Shown here in pieces: positions 8,632 through 17,066 of a stretch of 64,000 bases of DNA; position 1 is the first letter of the stretch, and each line of letters begins with the position of its first letter. The notes under the pieces were generated by a model. The model was given only the letters and a program-made list of their open reading frames with translations. It had not been told where the DNA came from and made no database searches. This DNA comes from Thalassobaculum fulvum (GTDB taxonomy: Bacteria; Pseudomonadota; Alphaproteobacteria; Thalassobaculales; Thalassobaculaceae): contig NZ_BMZS01000001.1 in NCBI RefSeq assembly GCF_014652915.1, forward strand, positions 62,001-126,000, read 5' to 3'. A program made the position numbers and the translations under genes.

Positions 8632-9834
8632 ATGCTCGACGGCAAGCGGATCCTGTTGATCGTCGGCGGCGGCATCGCCGCCTACAAGTCGCTCGACCTG
8701 GTGCGCCGCCTGCGCGAGCGCGGGGCGTCGGTGCGCGGCGTGCTGACCGCCGCCGGCAAGCAGTTCGTCACGCCGCTGTCACTGTCGGCGCTGACCGGGG
8801 AAAAGATCCACGACGAGCTGTTCTCGCTGACCGACGAGGCCGAGATGGGCCACATCGAGCTGTCGCGCTCGGCCGACCTGATCGTGGTGGCGCCGGCCAC
8901 CGCCGACCTGATGGCCAAGCTGGCGAACGGGCTGTGCGGCGACCTCGCCTCGACCCTGCTGCTGGCGACCGACACCGACGTGCTGATGGCGCCGGCGATG
9001 AACGTGCGGATGTGGGAGCATGCCGCCACCCGCGCCAACCTCGCCACCCTGAAGGCCCGCGGGGTCCGCTTCGTCGGCCCGAACGAGGGGCCGATGGCGT
9101 GCGGCGAGTTCGGGTTCGGGCGGATGGCCGAGCCGCTGGAGATCGTCGCCGCCGCCGAGGCCTACTTCGCGCCCGCCGAGGGCCCGCTGAAGGGCCGCCG
9201 GGCGCTGGTGACCAGCGGCCCGACCCACGAGCCGATCGACCCGGTGCGCTATATCGCCAACCGCTCCTCCGGCAAGCAGGGCCACGCCATCGCCGCGGCC
9301 CTGGCCCGGCTGGGGGCCGCCACCACCCTGGTGACCGGCCCGACCCGCGAGCCGGACCCGGCCGGGGTCGCGGTGGTGCGGATCGAGACCGCCCGGCAGA
9401 TGCTGGAAGCCTGCCTGGCCGCCCTGCCGGCCGACGTGGCGGTGTGTGCCGCCGCGGTCGCCGACTGGCGGGTGGCCAGCGCGGCCGGCCAGAAGCTGAA
9501 GAAGGAGGGCGGCGGCCTGCCGACCCTGGCGCTGACCGAGAACCCGGACATCCTGGCGACCCTGTCGGCGCGCGAGAACGACCGCCCGGCCCTGGTGGTC
9601 GGGTTCGCCGCCGAGACCGAGAAGGTGATCGAGCACGCCACGTCGAAGCGCGCCCGCAAGGGCTGCGACTGGATCGTCGCCAACGACGTGTCGCCGGCGA
9701 CCGGCACCTTCGGCGGCGACGCCAACACCGTGCACCTGATCACCGGTGGGGAGGTCGAGGACTGGCCGACCGCCAGCAAGGCCGAGGTCGGCGATCGTCT
9801 CGCCGCCCGGATCGCCGCGCATTTCGCCGCCTGA
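8632..9834 (+). CDS. coaBC: Bifunctional CoaBC (Dfp), coenzyme A biosynthesis
   Basis: Bifunctional phosphopantothenoylcysteine decarboxylase/phosphopantothenate-cysteine ligase, 400 residues. The N-terminal flavoprotein half carries the GGGIAAYKS nucleotide loop, the PAMNVRMW motif and the [10 protein letters not shown] flexible flap with its catalytic cysteine. The C-terminal CoaB half starts near [28 protein letters not shown] and contains the NPDILA and ANDVS segments. Catalyses two consecutive steps from 4'-phosphopantothenate and cysteine to 4'-phosphopantetheine. It is followed after 22 bp by dut and then moeB, an arrangement common in Rhodospirillales-type genomes. Confidence 0.97.
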   Translation: MLDGKRILLIVGGGIAAYKSLDLVRRLRERGASVRGVLTAAGKQFVTPLSLSALTGEKIHDELFSLTDEAEMGHIELSRSADLIVVAPATADLMAKLANGLCGDLASTLLLATDTDVLMAPAMNVRMWEHAATRANLATLKARGVRFVGPNEGPMACGEFGFGRMAEPLEIVAAAEAYFAPAEGPLKGRRALVTSGPTHEPIDPVRYIANRSSGKQGHAIAAALARLGAATTLVTGPTREPDPAGVAVVRIETARQMLEACLAALPADVAVCAAAVADWRVASAAGQKLKKEGGGLPTLALTENPDILATLSARENDRPALVVGFAAETEKVIEHATSKRARKGCDWIVANDVSPATGTFGGDANTVHLITGGEVEDWPTASKAEVGDRLAARIAAHFAA

Positions 9835-9856
9835 GCCCGTGAGAGCGTATTCCGGC

Positions 9857-10303
9857 ATGACCGTTCCCGTCCGCATCACCCGGCTGCCGCACGGCGCCGA
9901 CCTGCCGCTGCCGGCCTACGAGACCGCCGGGGCCGCCGGCATGGATTTGCGGGCCGCCGTCGACGCCCCGGTCACCCTGGCTCCCGGCGCGCGCGCCGCC
10001 GTGCCGACCGGCATCGCCATCGCCCTGCCGGAAGGCTACGAGGCCCAGATCCGGCCGCGCTCCGGCCTAGCCCGGCGGCACGGCATCTCGATGGTCAACA
10101 CCCCCGGCACCGTCGACAGCGACTACCGCGGCGAGATCCAGGTCACCCTGGTCAACCTCGGCCAGGAGCCGTTCACCCTGGGCCGCGGCGACCGCGTCGC
10201 CCAGATGGTGGTGGCCCCGGTGACCCGGGTCGTCTGGGACGAGGTCGACGGCCTCGACGCGACCGCGCGCGGCGCCGGCGGCTTCGGGTCGACCGGCGTC
10301 TAG
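9857..10303 (+). CDS. dut: Deoxyuridine triphosphatase
   Basis: dUTP pyrophosphatase, 148 residues, hydrolysing dUTP to dUMP and pyrophosphate so that uracil is kept out of DNA and dUMP is supplied for dTMP synthesis. All five trimeric-dUTPase motifs are present in order: [39 protein letters not shown] and the C-terminal GAGGFGSTG arm. The start ATG at 9857 places the first beta strand ([15 protein letters not shown]) correctly. It lies between coaBC and moeB on the same strand with short gaps, probably one operon. Confidence 0.97.
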   Translation: MTVPVRITRLPHGADLPLPAYETAGAAGMDLRAAVDAPVTLAPGARAAVPTGIAIALPEGYEAQIRPRSGLARRHGISMVNTPGTVDSDYRGEIQVTLVNLGQEPFTLGRGDRVAQMVVAPVTRVVWDEVDGLDATARGAGGFGSTGV

Positions 10304-10366
10304 CGGATTGGCGAAGCCGCGCCGCGACCCCAACTAGACACAGAGCGACCGCCGAGCGAGGCCCCC

Positions 10367-11119
10367 ATGCGCGAGCTGTCCGAGACCGAGTTCCACCGCT
10401 ATGCCCGCCACCTGATCCTCGACGAGGTCGGCGAGGCGGGCCAGGCCAAGCTGCTGGAGGCCCGGGTCCTGGTGCTGGGCGCCGGCGGACTCGGTGCGCC
10501 GATCTCCATGTACCTGGCGGCCGCCGGGGTCGGCACCCTGGTGCTGCTCGACGACGACACGGTCGACCTGACCAACCTGCAGCGCCAGATCGTGCACGCC
10601 ACCGACTCGGTCGGCCGCGCCAAGGTCGACTCGGCGGCCGAGACCCTGTCGCGCATCAACCCCGGCATCCATTTCGAGACCCACCGGCTGCGGCTCAACG
10701 CGGACAACGCCGCCGGGCTGCTGGCCGGCTGCGACGTGGCGGTCGACGGTTCCGACAACTTCGCGACGCGCTACCTGCTGAACGATTCCTGCCTCGCCGC
10801 CGGGGTGCCGCTGGTGGTCGGCGCGCTGTCGCGCTTCGAGGGCCAGCTCACCACCATCGTCCCGGGCGAGGGCCGGCCCTGCTACCGCTGCCTGTTCCCG
10901 GAGACCCCGGACCCGTCGCTGACCCCGCGCTGCGAGGAGGCCGGGATCCTGGGCGCGGTCGCCGGGGTGATCGGCACCCTGCAGGCGGTCGAGACGCTCA
11001 AGCTGATCCTCGGACTCGGCGAGCCGCTGGCCGGCCGGCTGATGCTGTACGACGCGCTGTCGGCGTCGATGCAGGAGGTGCGCTACCGCCGCCGCCCCGA
11101 CTGCCCGAGCTGCGGCTGA
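10367..11119 (+). CDS. moeB: MoeB/ThiF-family adenylyltransferase
   Basis: 250-residue E1-like enzyme that adenylates the C-terminal glycine of a small ubiquitin-like sulfur carrier (MoaD or ThiS) for molybdopterin or thiamine synthesis. Visible features: the ATP-binding GAGGLGAPISMYLAAAGVGTLVLLDDD, the QRQI/arginine finger region and two zinc-binding CxxC pairs (CYRC near residue 175 and CPSC at the end). There is no rhodanese domain, so this is the short bacterial form. MoeB is preferred over ThiF by length and by the dut/coaBC context. Confidence 0.88.
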   Translation: MRELSETEFHRYARHLILDEVGEAGQAKLLEARVLVLGAGGLGAPISMYLAAAGVGTLVLLDDDTVDLTNLQRQIVHATDSVGRAKVDSAAETLSRINPGIHFETHRLRLNADNAAGLLAGCDVAVDGSDNFATRYLLNDSCLAAGVPLVVGALSRFEGQLTTIVPGEGRPCYRCLFPETPDPSLTPRCEEAGILGAVAGVIGTLQAVETLKLILGLGEPLAGRLMLYDALSASMQEVRYRRRPDCPSCG

Positions 11120-11195
11120 TCACGCCGGAACAAAGCTTGGTGAACGGGGCGCCGCCCGTGGCGCGCGACGGAAGCGCTTGGCGTATCGTCGCGGC

Positions 11196-12578
11196 ATGCT
11201 CCGTCTCCTGCTCGTCCTGGCCGCCGTGCTGGCCCTGTTGCCGGCGCCCGCATGTGCCGACTCCCCGATGGCCGGCCCACCGATGGCCGACGACGAGGTG
11301 GCGCGGCTGAGCGAGCTGGCGCTGTTCGGCCACGGCACCTCCCGGCTGGACGCGCTGGGCCGGCTGGCGGCGCGCGGCGAGCCCGACGTGGCGGCGACCC
11401 TGATCCTGGCGATGCGCTACCGCCGCGACGTGACCCTGGAGACCCCCTTCGCCTTCCAGGCGGTCACCGGCAGCGACGCCGGCACCTGGTTCGACGCCGT
11501 GCTCTGGCAGCAGGCCCATCCCGAAATCGCGTCGCATCCGAGCCACCGCCCCCTCAAGCTGAAGCTGCTGGAGCGGCTCGACCCGAACTTCCTGCGGTTT
11601 CTCGGCGGCGACCGCGGCCGGCCGGAGAACCTCGACATCCGGCTCGAGGAAATCGTCTGGGGCGGCGTCCGGGTCGACGGCATCCCGTCGCTCGACAACC
11701 CGAAGATGATCCCGGCGGCCGAGGCCGACTGGCTGCGCGACGACGACCTGGTGTTCGGGGTCGCGATCGCCGGCGACGTGCGGGCCTATCCGCTGCGGAT
11801 CATGGGCTGGCACGAGATGCTGAACGACGTGATCGGCGGGGTGCCGGTGGCGCTCGCCTACTGCACGCTGTGCGGCGCCGGCATCCTGTTCGAGACCCGG
11901 GTCGAAGGCCATGGCGAGAACCGGGGCGAGCCGTTCGTGTTCGGCTCTTCCGGCCTGCTGTACCGCTCCAACAAGCTGATGTTCGACCGCCGCACCGACA
12001 GCCTGTGGAACCAGTTCACCGGCCGGCCGGTGTCCGGCCCGCTGCGCGGCAGCGGCATCGAGCTGGCGATCCGGCCGGTGGCCATCGCCTCCTGGGCGGC
12101 GTGGCGCGCCCGCCATCCGGACACCGCCGTGCTGTCGCTCGACACCGGCCACGACCGCGACTACGGCCCGGGCGTGGTGTACCGCGACTACTTCGCCAGC
12201 CCGGACCTGATGTTCCCGGCCGTGTTGGCACCGGGGACGCCGCTCGGCCCGAAGGACTACGTGTTCGGCCTGCGGGTCGCCGGCGGGACCAAGGCCTGGC
12301 CGCTCGACGCGTTCGCCGGCGGCGCGGTGATCAACGACGCCGTCGGGCTGGAGACTGTGGTGCTGGTCGGCGACGCCGCGACCCGGACCGTGCGGGCCTA
12401 CCGCCGCGGCGACCGGAAGTTCGAGCCGTCCGGGGACGCCTCGACCCTGGTCGCCGGCGGGCATGCCTGGGCCGTCGCGGAAGACGCGCTGGTCGGCCCG
12501 GGCGGCACCCGGCTGCCGCGCCTGCCGGGGCACGTCGCCTACTGGTTCGCCTGGGACGGCTATCTCGGGCGGCCCTAG
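11196..12578 (+). CDS. DUF3179-domain exported protein
   Basis: 460-residue protein with an N-terminal signal peptide (MLRLLLVLAAVLALLPAPACA) followed by a region with HEAT-like helices and then a DUF3179 domain. The DUF3179 hallmark, a cysteine pair in LAYCTLCGAGILF, and the GSSGLLYRSNKLMFDRRTDSLW stretch are present. The family's biochemical role is not established. The frame is open 18 bp upstream, but the ATG at 11196 begins the signal peptide. It converges on the Nudix gene with a 6-bp gap. Confidence 0.82.
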   Translation: MLRLLLVLAAVLALLPAPACADSPMAGPPMADDEVARLSELALFGHGTSRLDALGRLAARGEPDVAATLILAMRYRRDVTLETPFAFQAVTGSDAGTWFDAVLWQQAHPEIASHPSHRPLKLKLLERLDPNFLRFLGGDRGRPENLDIRLEEIVWGGVRVDGIPSLDNPKMIPAAEADWLRDDDLVFGVAIAGDVRAYPLRIMGWHEMLNDVIGGVPVALAYCTLCGAGILFETRVEGHGENRGEPFVFGSSGLLYRSNKLMFDRRTDSLWNQFTGRPVSGPLRGSGIELAIRPVAIASWAAWRARHPDTAVLSLDTGHDRDYGPGVVYRDYFASPDLMFPAVLAPGTPLGPKDYVFGLRVAGGTKAWPLDAFAGGAVINDAVGLETVVLVGDAATRTVRAYRRGDRKFEPSGDASTLVAGGHAWAVAEDALVGPGGTRLPRLPGHVAYWFAWDGYLGRP

Positions 12579-12584
12579 GCCGGC

Positions 12585-13139
12585 TCAAAGTCCTTCGGGC
12601 GGCTCGCCGAACGGCGCAAAGCCGGTCATGCCCCGGGTCTCCTGCCAGTGGCCGAGTGCCCAGTGCACGCTCGGGAAGGCGATGTGGTCCCACGGGATGT
12701 CGTCCCACTCGAACAGCCCGACCTCCCGGCTCTCGGGGCCGGCCGAGACGTCCGGCGACAGCAGCCGGGCGCGGTAGATCATCTGCACCTGGCTGATCCG
12801 CGGGATGTTGTAGACCCCGATCAGCGCGTCGATCTCGATGCGGGCGCGCGCCTCCTCCCAGGCCTCGCGCCGGGCGCCCTCGATCGTGGTCTCGCGCTCC
12901 TCCATGTAGCCGGCCGGCAGGGTCCACCAGCCGTCGCGCGGCTCGATCGCCCGGCGGCACAGCAGGATGCGGTCCTCCCACAGGGCGACCGACCCGACGA
13001 CGATCTTCGGGTTGACGTAGTTGATGAAGCCGCAGTCGTCGCAGACCAGGCGCTCGCGGTCCTCGCCGGCCGGAATCCGCAGGTTGACCGGACCGCGCGG
13101 CGCCCCAGGTCGCCCGGGAGAAGCAGAAGAATCGCTCAT
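12585..13139 (-). CDS. Nudix hydrolase
   Basis: 184-residue Nudix-family pyrophosphohydrolase. The Nudix box runs from GYMEERE to [11 protein letters not shown], with the expected glycine, glutamates and REUxEE core that bind Mg. An N-terminal CDDCG pair forms half of a zinc ribbon seen in NUDT/NudC-like members; the second cysteine pair is missing. The substrate is unknown: nucleoside diphosphate derivatives, ADP-ribose or NADH-type molecules are all possible. The ATG at 13137-13139 was chosen because sequence upstream in frame is arginine-rich shadow. Confidence 0.88.
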   Translation of the reverse strand: MSDSSASPGRPGAPRGPVNLRIPAGEDRERLVCDDCGFINYVNPKIVVGSVALWEDRILLCRRAIEPRDGWWTLPAGYMEERETTIEGARREAWEEARARIEIDALIGVYNIPRISQVQMIYRARLLSPDVSAGPESREVGLFEWDDIPWDHIAFPSVHWALGHWQETRGMTGFAPFGEPPEGL

Positions 13140-13251
13140 GGGATCACTGTGCCGCCAGCCGTGCGGGGCCGCAAGCGGCCGCGACAAGCCGTCCCGGAAC
13201 GAACCGCGGCAGGCAGGAAATGCGGCGGGCGGGAAAGCGACCGGCCGGAAA

Positions 13252-13512
13252 TCAGACCAGGAGATCGACGTACTGGCCGAGGAACCCGAACGAGCGTCGG
13301 AACGCCGACGACTGGCGCTTGCCCTCGACCCGCTGGTTGCGCGCGTGCTCGTTGTCCTCTTCGGCCGCGTCGGCCTCGTCGTTGGCGTCGACCGCGCGGG
13401 CGGTGATGTTGCGCACCCGCCCGTTGCCCGGCTCCTGCGTCGCCGGGCGCGGCGCGACCACCACCGGGGTCGGCGAGGTCGTGGGTATCGGACTGGTGAT
13501 CGGAGGCAACAT
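13252..13512 (-). CDS. Small hypothetical protein with strong expression signals
   Basis: 86-residue protein of unknown function. It starts with a proline/threonine-rich segment ([14 protein letters not shown]), continues with a charged linker ([19 protein letters not shown]) and ends in a compact [16 protein letters not shown] tail. Support for a real gene comes from an AGGAG ribosome-binding site 8 bp before ATG and a good promoter (TTGAAT, 17 bp, TATGTT) 20-50 bp upstream. No membrane span. The terminal motif may be a docking or sorting signal, which is inference only. Confidence 0.65.
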   Translation of the reverse strand: MLPPITSPIPTTSPTPVVVAPRPATQEPGNGRVRNITARAVDANDEADAAEEDNEHARNQRVEGKRQSSAFRRSFGFLGQYVDLLV

Positions 13513-13532
13513 CGGGCTTCTCCTGTGTTGAA

Positions 13533-13561
13533 AACATAGCCCGTTAACCCCGGAAATTCAA
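13533..13561 (-). promoter_or_regulatory. Sigma70-type promoter of the 86-residue gene
   Basis: Leftward TTGAAT (13556-13561) and TATGTT (13533-13538) are separated by exactly 17 bp, followed by AGGAG and the ATG at 13512. This is one of the clearest housekeeping-type promoters in the window. Confidence 0.65.
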
Positions 13562-13635
13562 GTTTTGGGCCATTCCCGCCGATTCGCCTTCGGAATTCGA
13601 GGCGGGTCCGGTCGCTGCGGCGGGCCGAGGCAGGG

Positions 13636-14385
13636 TCAGCCGCCGGCACGCTCGCGGGCCCGCTTGACCAGGCGGACCAGCTCGACCCGGGCCTGCTCGG
13701 CGTCGCGCACCGGCTCGTCGAACGGCAGCCGCGCCACCCGGCCGCCCAGCCGCAGGTCGGCGCCCTCGGCGTCGCAGCCGGTCATGGTCCAGCCCTCGCC
13801 GTCGAGCCCCAGCAGCACGCGGGCGTACAGCTGGATGGCATCGGCGTGGTCCTGGTTCATGTGCCCGACCACGTCGGCCTCGCGCCCGGCCAGGGGCAGG
13901 CCGGCCTCGCCGAGCACGGCGTCGGCCTCGACCCAGTGGATGCGCCCGAAGCCGGCGACCAGGTGGGCGCGCTCGACCTGCATCCGCCAGATCGCGAAAT
14001 CGCCGAACCCGGCATAGCCCTCGGCCGAGGGATGGCGGCGCAGATAACGCGCCCGGCGGGCCGGATCGTCGTCGCGGACGAACCGGCCGAGCACGGTCGC
14101 GCGCGCCCCGGTCAGCGGCTCGTCCAGGCCGGCCGTGCCGTCGACCAGCACCGCGGCGCGGGAATCCGCCTGCAGGTTGCGGGTGTGCTCGGCGAGGGTG
14201 GAGACCAGCAGCAGCGGCGAGGCGTCGTGGTCGACCGCCATCAGCACCAGCGACGCGTACGGCCAGCCGGCGCCGCCGTCCGTCGCCGCGCCGACCAGGG
14301 TGGTGGCCAGGGTCGCCCGGTCGGCGGCGCGCAGCAGGCCGCGGACGACGGCGCCGGGCGGCGGGGAAGAGGCTGGGTCGCTCAT
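13636..14385 (-). CDS. HugZ-like FMN/heme-binding protein (PNPOx-like, DUF2470)
   Basis: 249-residue protein with an N-terminal pyridoxamine 5'-phosphate oxidase-like split-barrel ([37 protein letters not shown]) and a C-terminal DUF2470 domain that contains [19 protein letters not shown]. The combination is found in HugZ-type heme-utilisation/oxygenase proteins and in related flavoproteins. No heme transporter adjoins it, so a role in heme or flavin metabolism is only inferred. The ATG at 14383-14385 follows a textbook AGGAG site. It is divergent from chvI. Confidence 0.82.
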   Translation of the reverse strand: MSDPASSPPPGAVVRGLLRAADRATLATTLVGAATDGGAGWPYASLVLMAVDHDASPLLLVSTLAEHTRNLQADSRAAVLVDGTAGLDEPLTGARATVLGRFVRDDDPARRARYLRRHPSAEGYAGFGDFAIWRMQVERAHLVAGFGRIHWVEADAVLGEAGLPLAGREADVVGHMNQDHADAIQLYARVLLGLDGEGWTMTGCDAEGADLRLGGRVARLPFDEPVRDAEQARVELVRLVKRARERAGG

Positions 14386-14550
14386 CGATTCTCCTGGGTG
14401 TCTGCGGTTCCGTGACGCTTCAATGAGGCGAAGCCGGGGCACGATCCCTATATTGTGCCTCATTCGGGCCGTAGCGACGCCCGAAACAACCCTAGTGTGG
14501 GTGTGGGACGCGTGGCGCATTCCCGCGCGCACTGGAGAAGGGGCGGTTTC

Positions 14551-15252
14551 ATGGCGAACACCATCGCGCTGGTCGACGACGACCAGAACATCCTGACCTC
14601 GGTCACCATGGCGCTCGAGGCCGAGGGCTTCGACGTCCGGACCTACAAGGACGGCGAGGAGGCGCTGCGCGGGCTGAACCAGCGGCCGGTCGACCTGGCG
14701 GTGCTGGACATCAAGATGCCGCGGCTCGACGGCATGGAGCTGCTGCAGAAGCTGCGCAAGTCCAGCACCGTGCCGGTGATCTTCCTGACCTCCAAGGACG
14801 ACGAGGTCGACGAGGTCCTGGGCCTGCGCATGGGCGCCGACGACTACATCAAGAAGCCGTTCTCGCAGCGCCTGCTGATCGAGCGGATCCGGGCGCTGCT
14901 GCGGCGCCAGGACCTGGCGGCCGACGAGGCCAACCCGACCTCGGACGCCACCATCACCCGCGGCGAGCTGGTGCTCGACGGCGCCCGCCACATGTGCACC
15001 TGGAAGGGCCGGCCGGTCGCGCTGACGGTCACCGAGTTCCTGATCCTGCGGGCGCTCGCCTCGCGGCCGGGGCACGTCAAGAACCGCGACCAGCTGATGG
15101 ACGCGGCCTACGGCGACAGCGTCTATGTCGACGACCGCACCATCGACAGCCACATCAAGCGGGTCCGCAAGAAGTTCAAGGCCATTGACGACGGCTTCAA
15201 CGAGATCGAAACCCTCTACGGGATCGGGTACCGCTACCGCGAACCGGCGTGA
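14551..15252 (+). CDS. chvI: ChvI-type response regulator
   Basis: OmpR-family response regulator, 233 residues. The receiver has the acidic pocket VDDD, the phospho-acceptor Asp53 in [11 protein letters not shown], Thr in FLTSKDD and Lys in IKKPF. The C-terminal winged helix carries [31 protein letters not shown] and the DNA-recognition segment [18 protein letters not shown]. ChvI regulates envelope, motility and stress genes in alphaproteobacteria, paired with the kinase ChvG encoded directly downstream. Upstream is a 165-bp divergent region with an inverted repeat. Confidence 0.95.
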   Translation: MANTIALVDDDQNILTSVTMALEAEGFDVRTYKDGEEALRGLNQRPVDLAVLDIKMPRLDGMELLQKLRKSSTVPVIFLTSKDDEVDEVLGLRMGADDYIKKPFSQRLLIERIRALLRRQDLAADEANPTSDATITRGELVLDGARHMCTWKGRPVALTVTEFLILRALASRPGHVKNRDQLMDAAYGDSVYVDDRTIDSHIKRVRKKFKAIDDGFNEIETLYGIGYRYREPA

Positions 15253-15334
15253 ACCGGGCCCGGCGCGGCCCGGCGAGGGGGATGGCAGGTTGCGGGCCCA
15301 GGAAACCTTGCGGGCGGAGCGTGACGACGCGCCG

Positions 15335-17005
15335 ATGACGGTCTCGGCGGCCGCGGGTGCACCGGCGGCCGCCCGACGGCCGGCGCGCCGGCCCCGGTCG
15401 AGGCGGCGGTTCGGTCCCGGGGTATCGCGCCTGACGATCCGGATCCTGGCCATCAACCTGCTGTCGGTGGCGATCCTGTTCATCGGCGTGCTGTACCTCG
15501 ACCGCTACCAGAACAGCCTGATCCGCGGCGAGCTCGACGCCCTGGACCGGCAGGCCGAGGTGATGGCGCGGGCGGTCGCCGAGCTGGCGGTCGAGCCCGA
15601 CGCCACCGTCGACCCCGGCCTGATGGCGGACCGCGTCAAGCGCATCGTGCGCCGGCTGTCCGGCGTCCTGGCCTCGCGCATCCGGATCTACGGCGGCGAG
15701 GGCCGGCTGATCGCCGACAGCCGGATGCTGACCGGTCCGGGCGGCACCGTCCGGATCCAGCCGCTGCCGCCGCCCGAGCCCGACCCGGTGCAGCGGTTCG
15801 CCAACCGGCTGTACGAGCGGATCGTGAACTGGCTGCCGCGGCGTTCCGAGCTGCCGGTCTGGAACGAGGCCACCGGGCCGGAGTCGCTGTTCAAGGACGT
15901 GCGCCTCGCGCTCGGCGGCACCGTGGTGCGCAAGGTCCGCGCCACCGAGAGCGGCGGGCTGTTCCTGTCGGTCGCGGTGCCGGTGCAGCGCTACAAGCAG
16001 GTCCTCGGCGCCCTGATGCTGTCGGTCGAGGGCGAGGACATCGACACCGCCGTCCGCGAGGTGCGGTTCGAGATCCTCGGCATGTTCGCGGTTACCCTCG
16101 GCATCACCATCCTGCTGTCGCTGTATCTCGCCGGCACCATCACCCGGCCGATCCAGCGCCTGGCCTCGGCGGCCGAGCAGGTGCGGGCCAGTCACAGCCG
16201 CCGCCAGACCATCCCGGATTTCGGCCGGCGCGGCGACGAGATCGGCGACCTGTCGCGGTCGCTGAAGGCGATGACCGAGGAGCTGTGGGCACGGATGGAT
16301 GCCGTCGAACGGTTCGCCGCCGACGTCGCGCACGAGATCAAGAACCCCCTCACCTCGCTGCGCAGCGCCGTCGAGACCGCGGCCCGGGTCCAGGACCCGG
16401 AGCGGCGGCAGCGGCTGATGGCGGTGATCATGGACGACGTCGGGCGGCTGAACCGGCTGATCACCGACATCTCCGAGGCCTCGCGGATCGACGCCGAGCT
16501 GTCGCGCGAGGACCGCAGCCCGGTCGACATCGGCCAGGTGCTCTCGGCCCTGGCCGAGGTCTATGCGGCGACCGCCGAAGAGCGTGGCGGCCCGCCGGTG
16601 CTGGCGGAGGTCGACACCACCGACCGGCTGGTCGTCGCCGGCCAGGAGGGCCGCCTGGTCCAGGTCCTGCGCAACCTGATCGAGAACGCCCGCAGCTTCT
16701 CGCCGCCGGACGGCACGGTCCGGCTGCGCGCCTGGCAGGACGGCGAGCGCGTGGCGGTCTGCGTCGAGGATGACGGACCGGGACTGCCGGAGGGCAAGCT
16801 GGAGGCGGTGTTCGACCGGTTCTACAGCGAGCGGCCGCAGGGCGAGAAGTTCGGCACCCATTCCGGGCTCGGCCTGTCGATCTCCAAGCAGATCGTGGAG
16901 GCCCACGGCGGCACGATCCACGCCGCCAACCGCCGCTCGCCGCAAGGCGAAGTTCTCGGCGCCCGATTCGTGGTTCGGTTGCCCTTGGCATCGTCGGCCC
17001 GCTAA
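15335..17005 (+). CDS. chvG: ChvG-type sensor histidine kinase
   Basis: 556-residue membrane histidine kinase partner of ChvI. Layout: basic N-terminus, TM1 (~33-54), a ~190-residue periplasmic sensor, TM2 (~247-267), HAMP linker (TRPIQRLASAAEQVR), HisKA with His333 in FAADVAHEIKNPLTSL, then the ATPase domain with N box (NLIENARSFS), DDGPGLP and HSGLGLSI. In this class the periplasmic domain responds to low pH or envelope stress. The ATG at 15335 leaves an 82-bp gap after chvI; an earlier in-frame TTG could extend it by about 15 residues. Confidence 0.93.
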   Translation: MTVSAAAGAPAAARRPARRPRSRRRFGPGVSRLTIRILAINLLSVAILFIGVLYLDRYQNSLIRGELDALDRQAEVMARAVAELAVEPDATVDPGLMADRVKRIVRRLSGVLASRIRIYGGEGRLIADSRMLTGPGGTVRIQPLPPPEPDPVQRFANRLYERIVNWLPRRSELPVWNEATGPESLFKDVRLALGGTVVRKVRATESGGLFLSVAVPVQRYKQVLGALMLSVEGEDIDTAVREVRFEILGMFAVTLGITILLSLYLAGTITRPIQRLASAAEQVRASHSRRQTIPDFGRRGDEIGDLSRSLKAMTEELWARMDAVERFAADVAHEIKNPLTSLRSAVETAARVQDPERRQRLMAVIMDDVGRLNRLITDISEASRIDAELSREDRSPVDIGQVLSALAEVYAATAEERGGPPVLAEVDTTDRLVVAGQEGRLVQVLRNLIENARSFSPPDGTVRLRAWQDGERVAVCVEDDGPGLPEGKLEAVFDRFYSERPQGEKFGTHSGLGLSISKQIVEAHGGTIHAANRRSPQGEVLGARFVVRLPLASSAR

Positions 17006-17066
17006 CCGATCATTAACGCGATCCGGACCACGTTGCGCCTCTCGGAGAGGAGTGAAGACGTCTGCC

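Noticed and set aside
13636-15483. Leftward extension of the HugZ-like gene by ~365 codons
   Set aside because: The part upstream of the ATG at 14385 runs through chvI and chvG in a shadow frame; the AGGAG site fixes the start.
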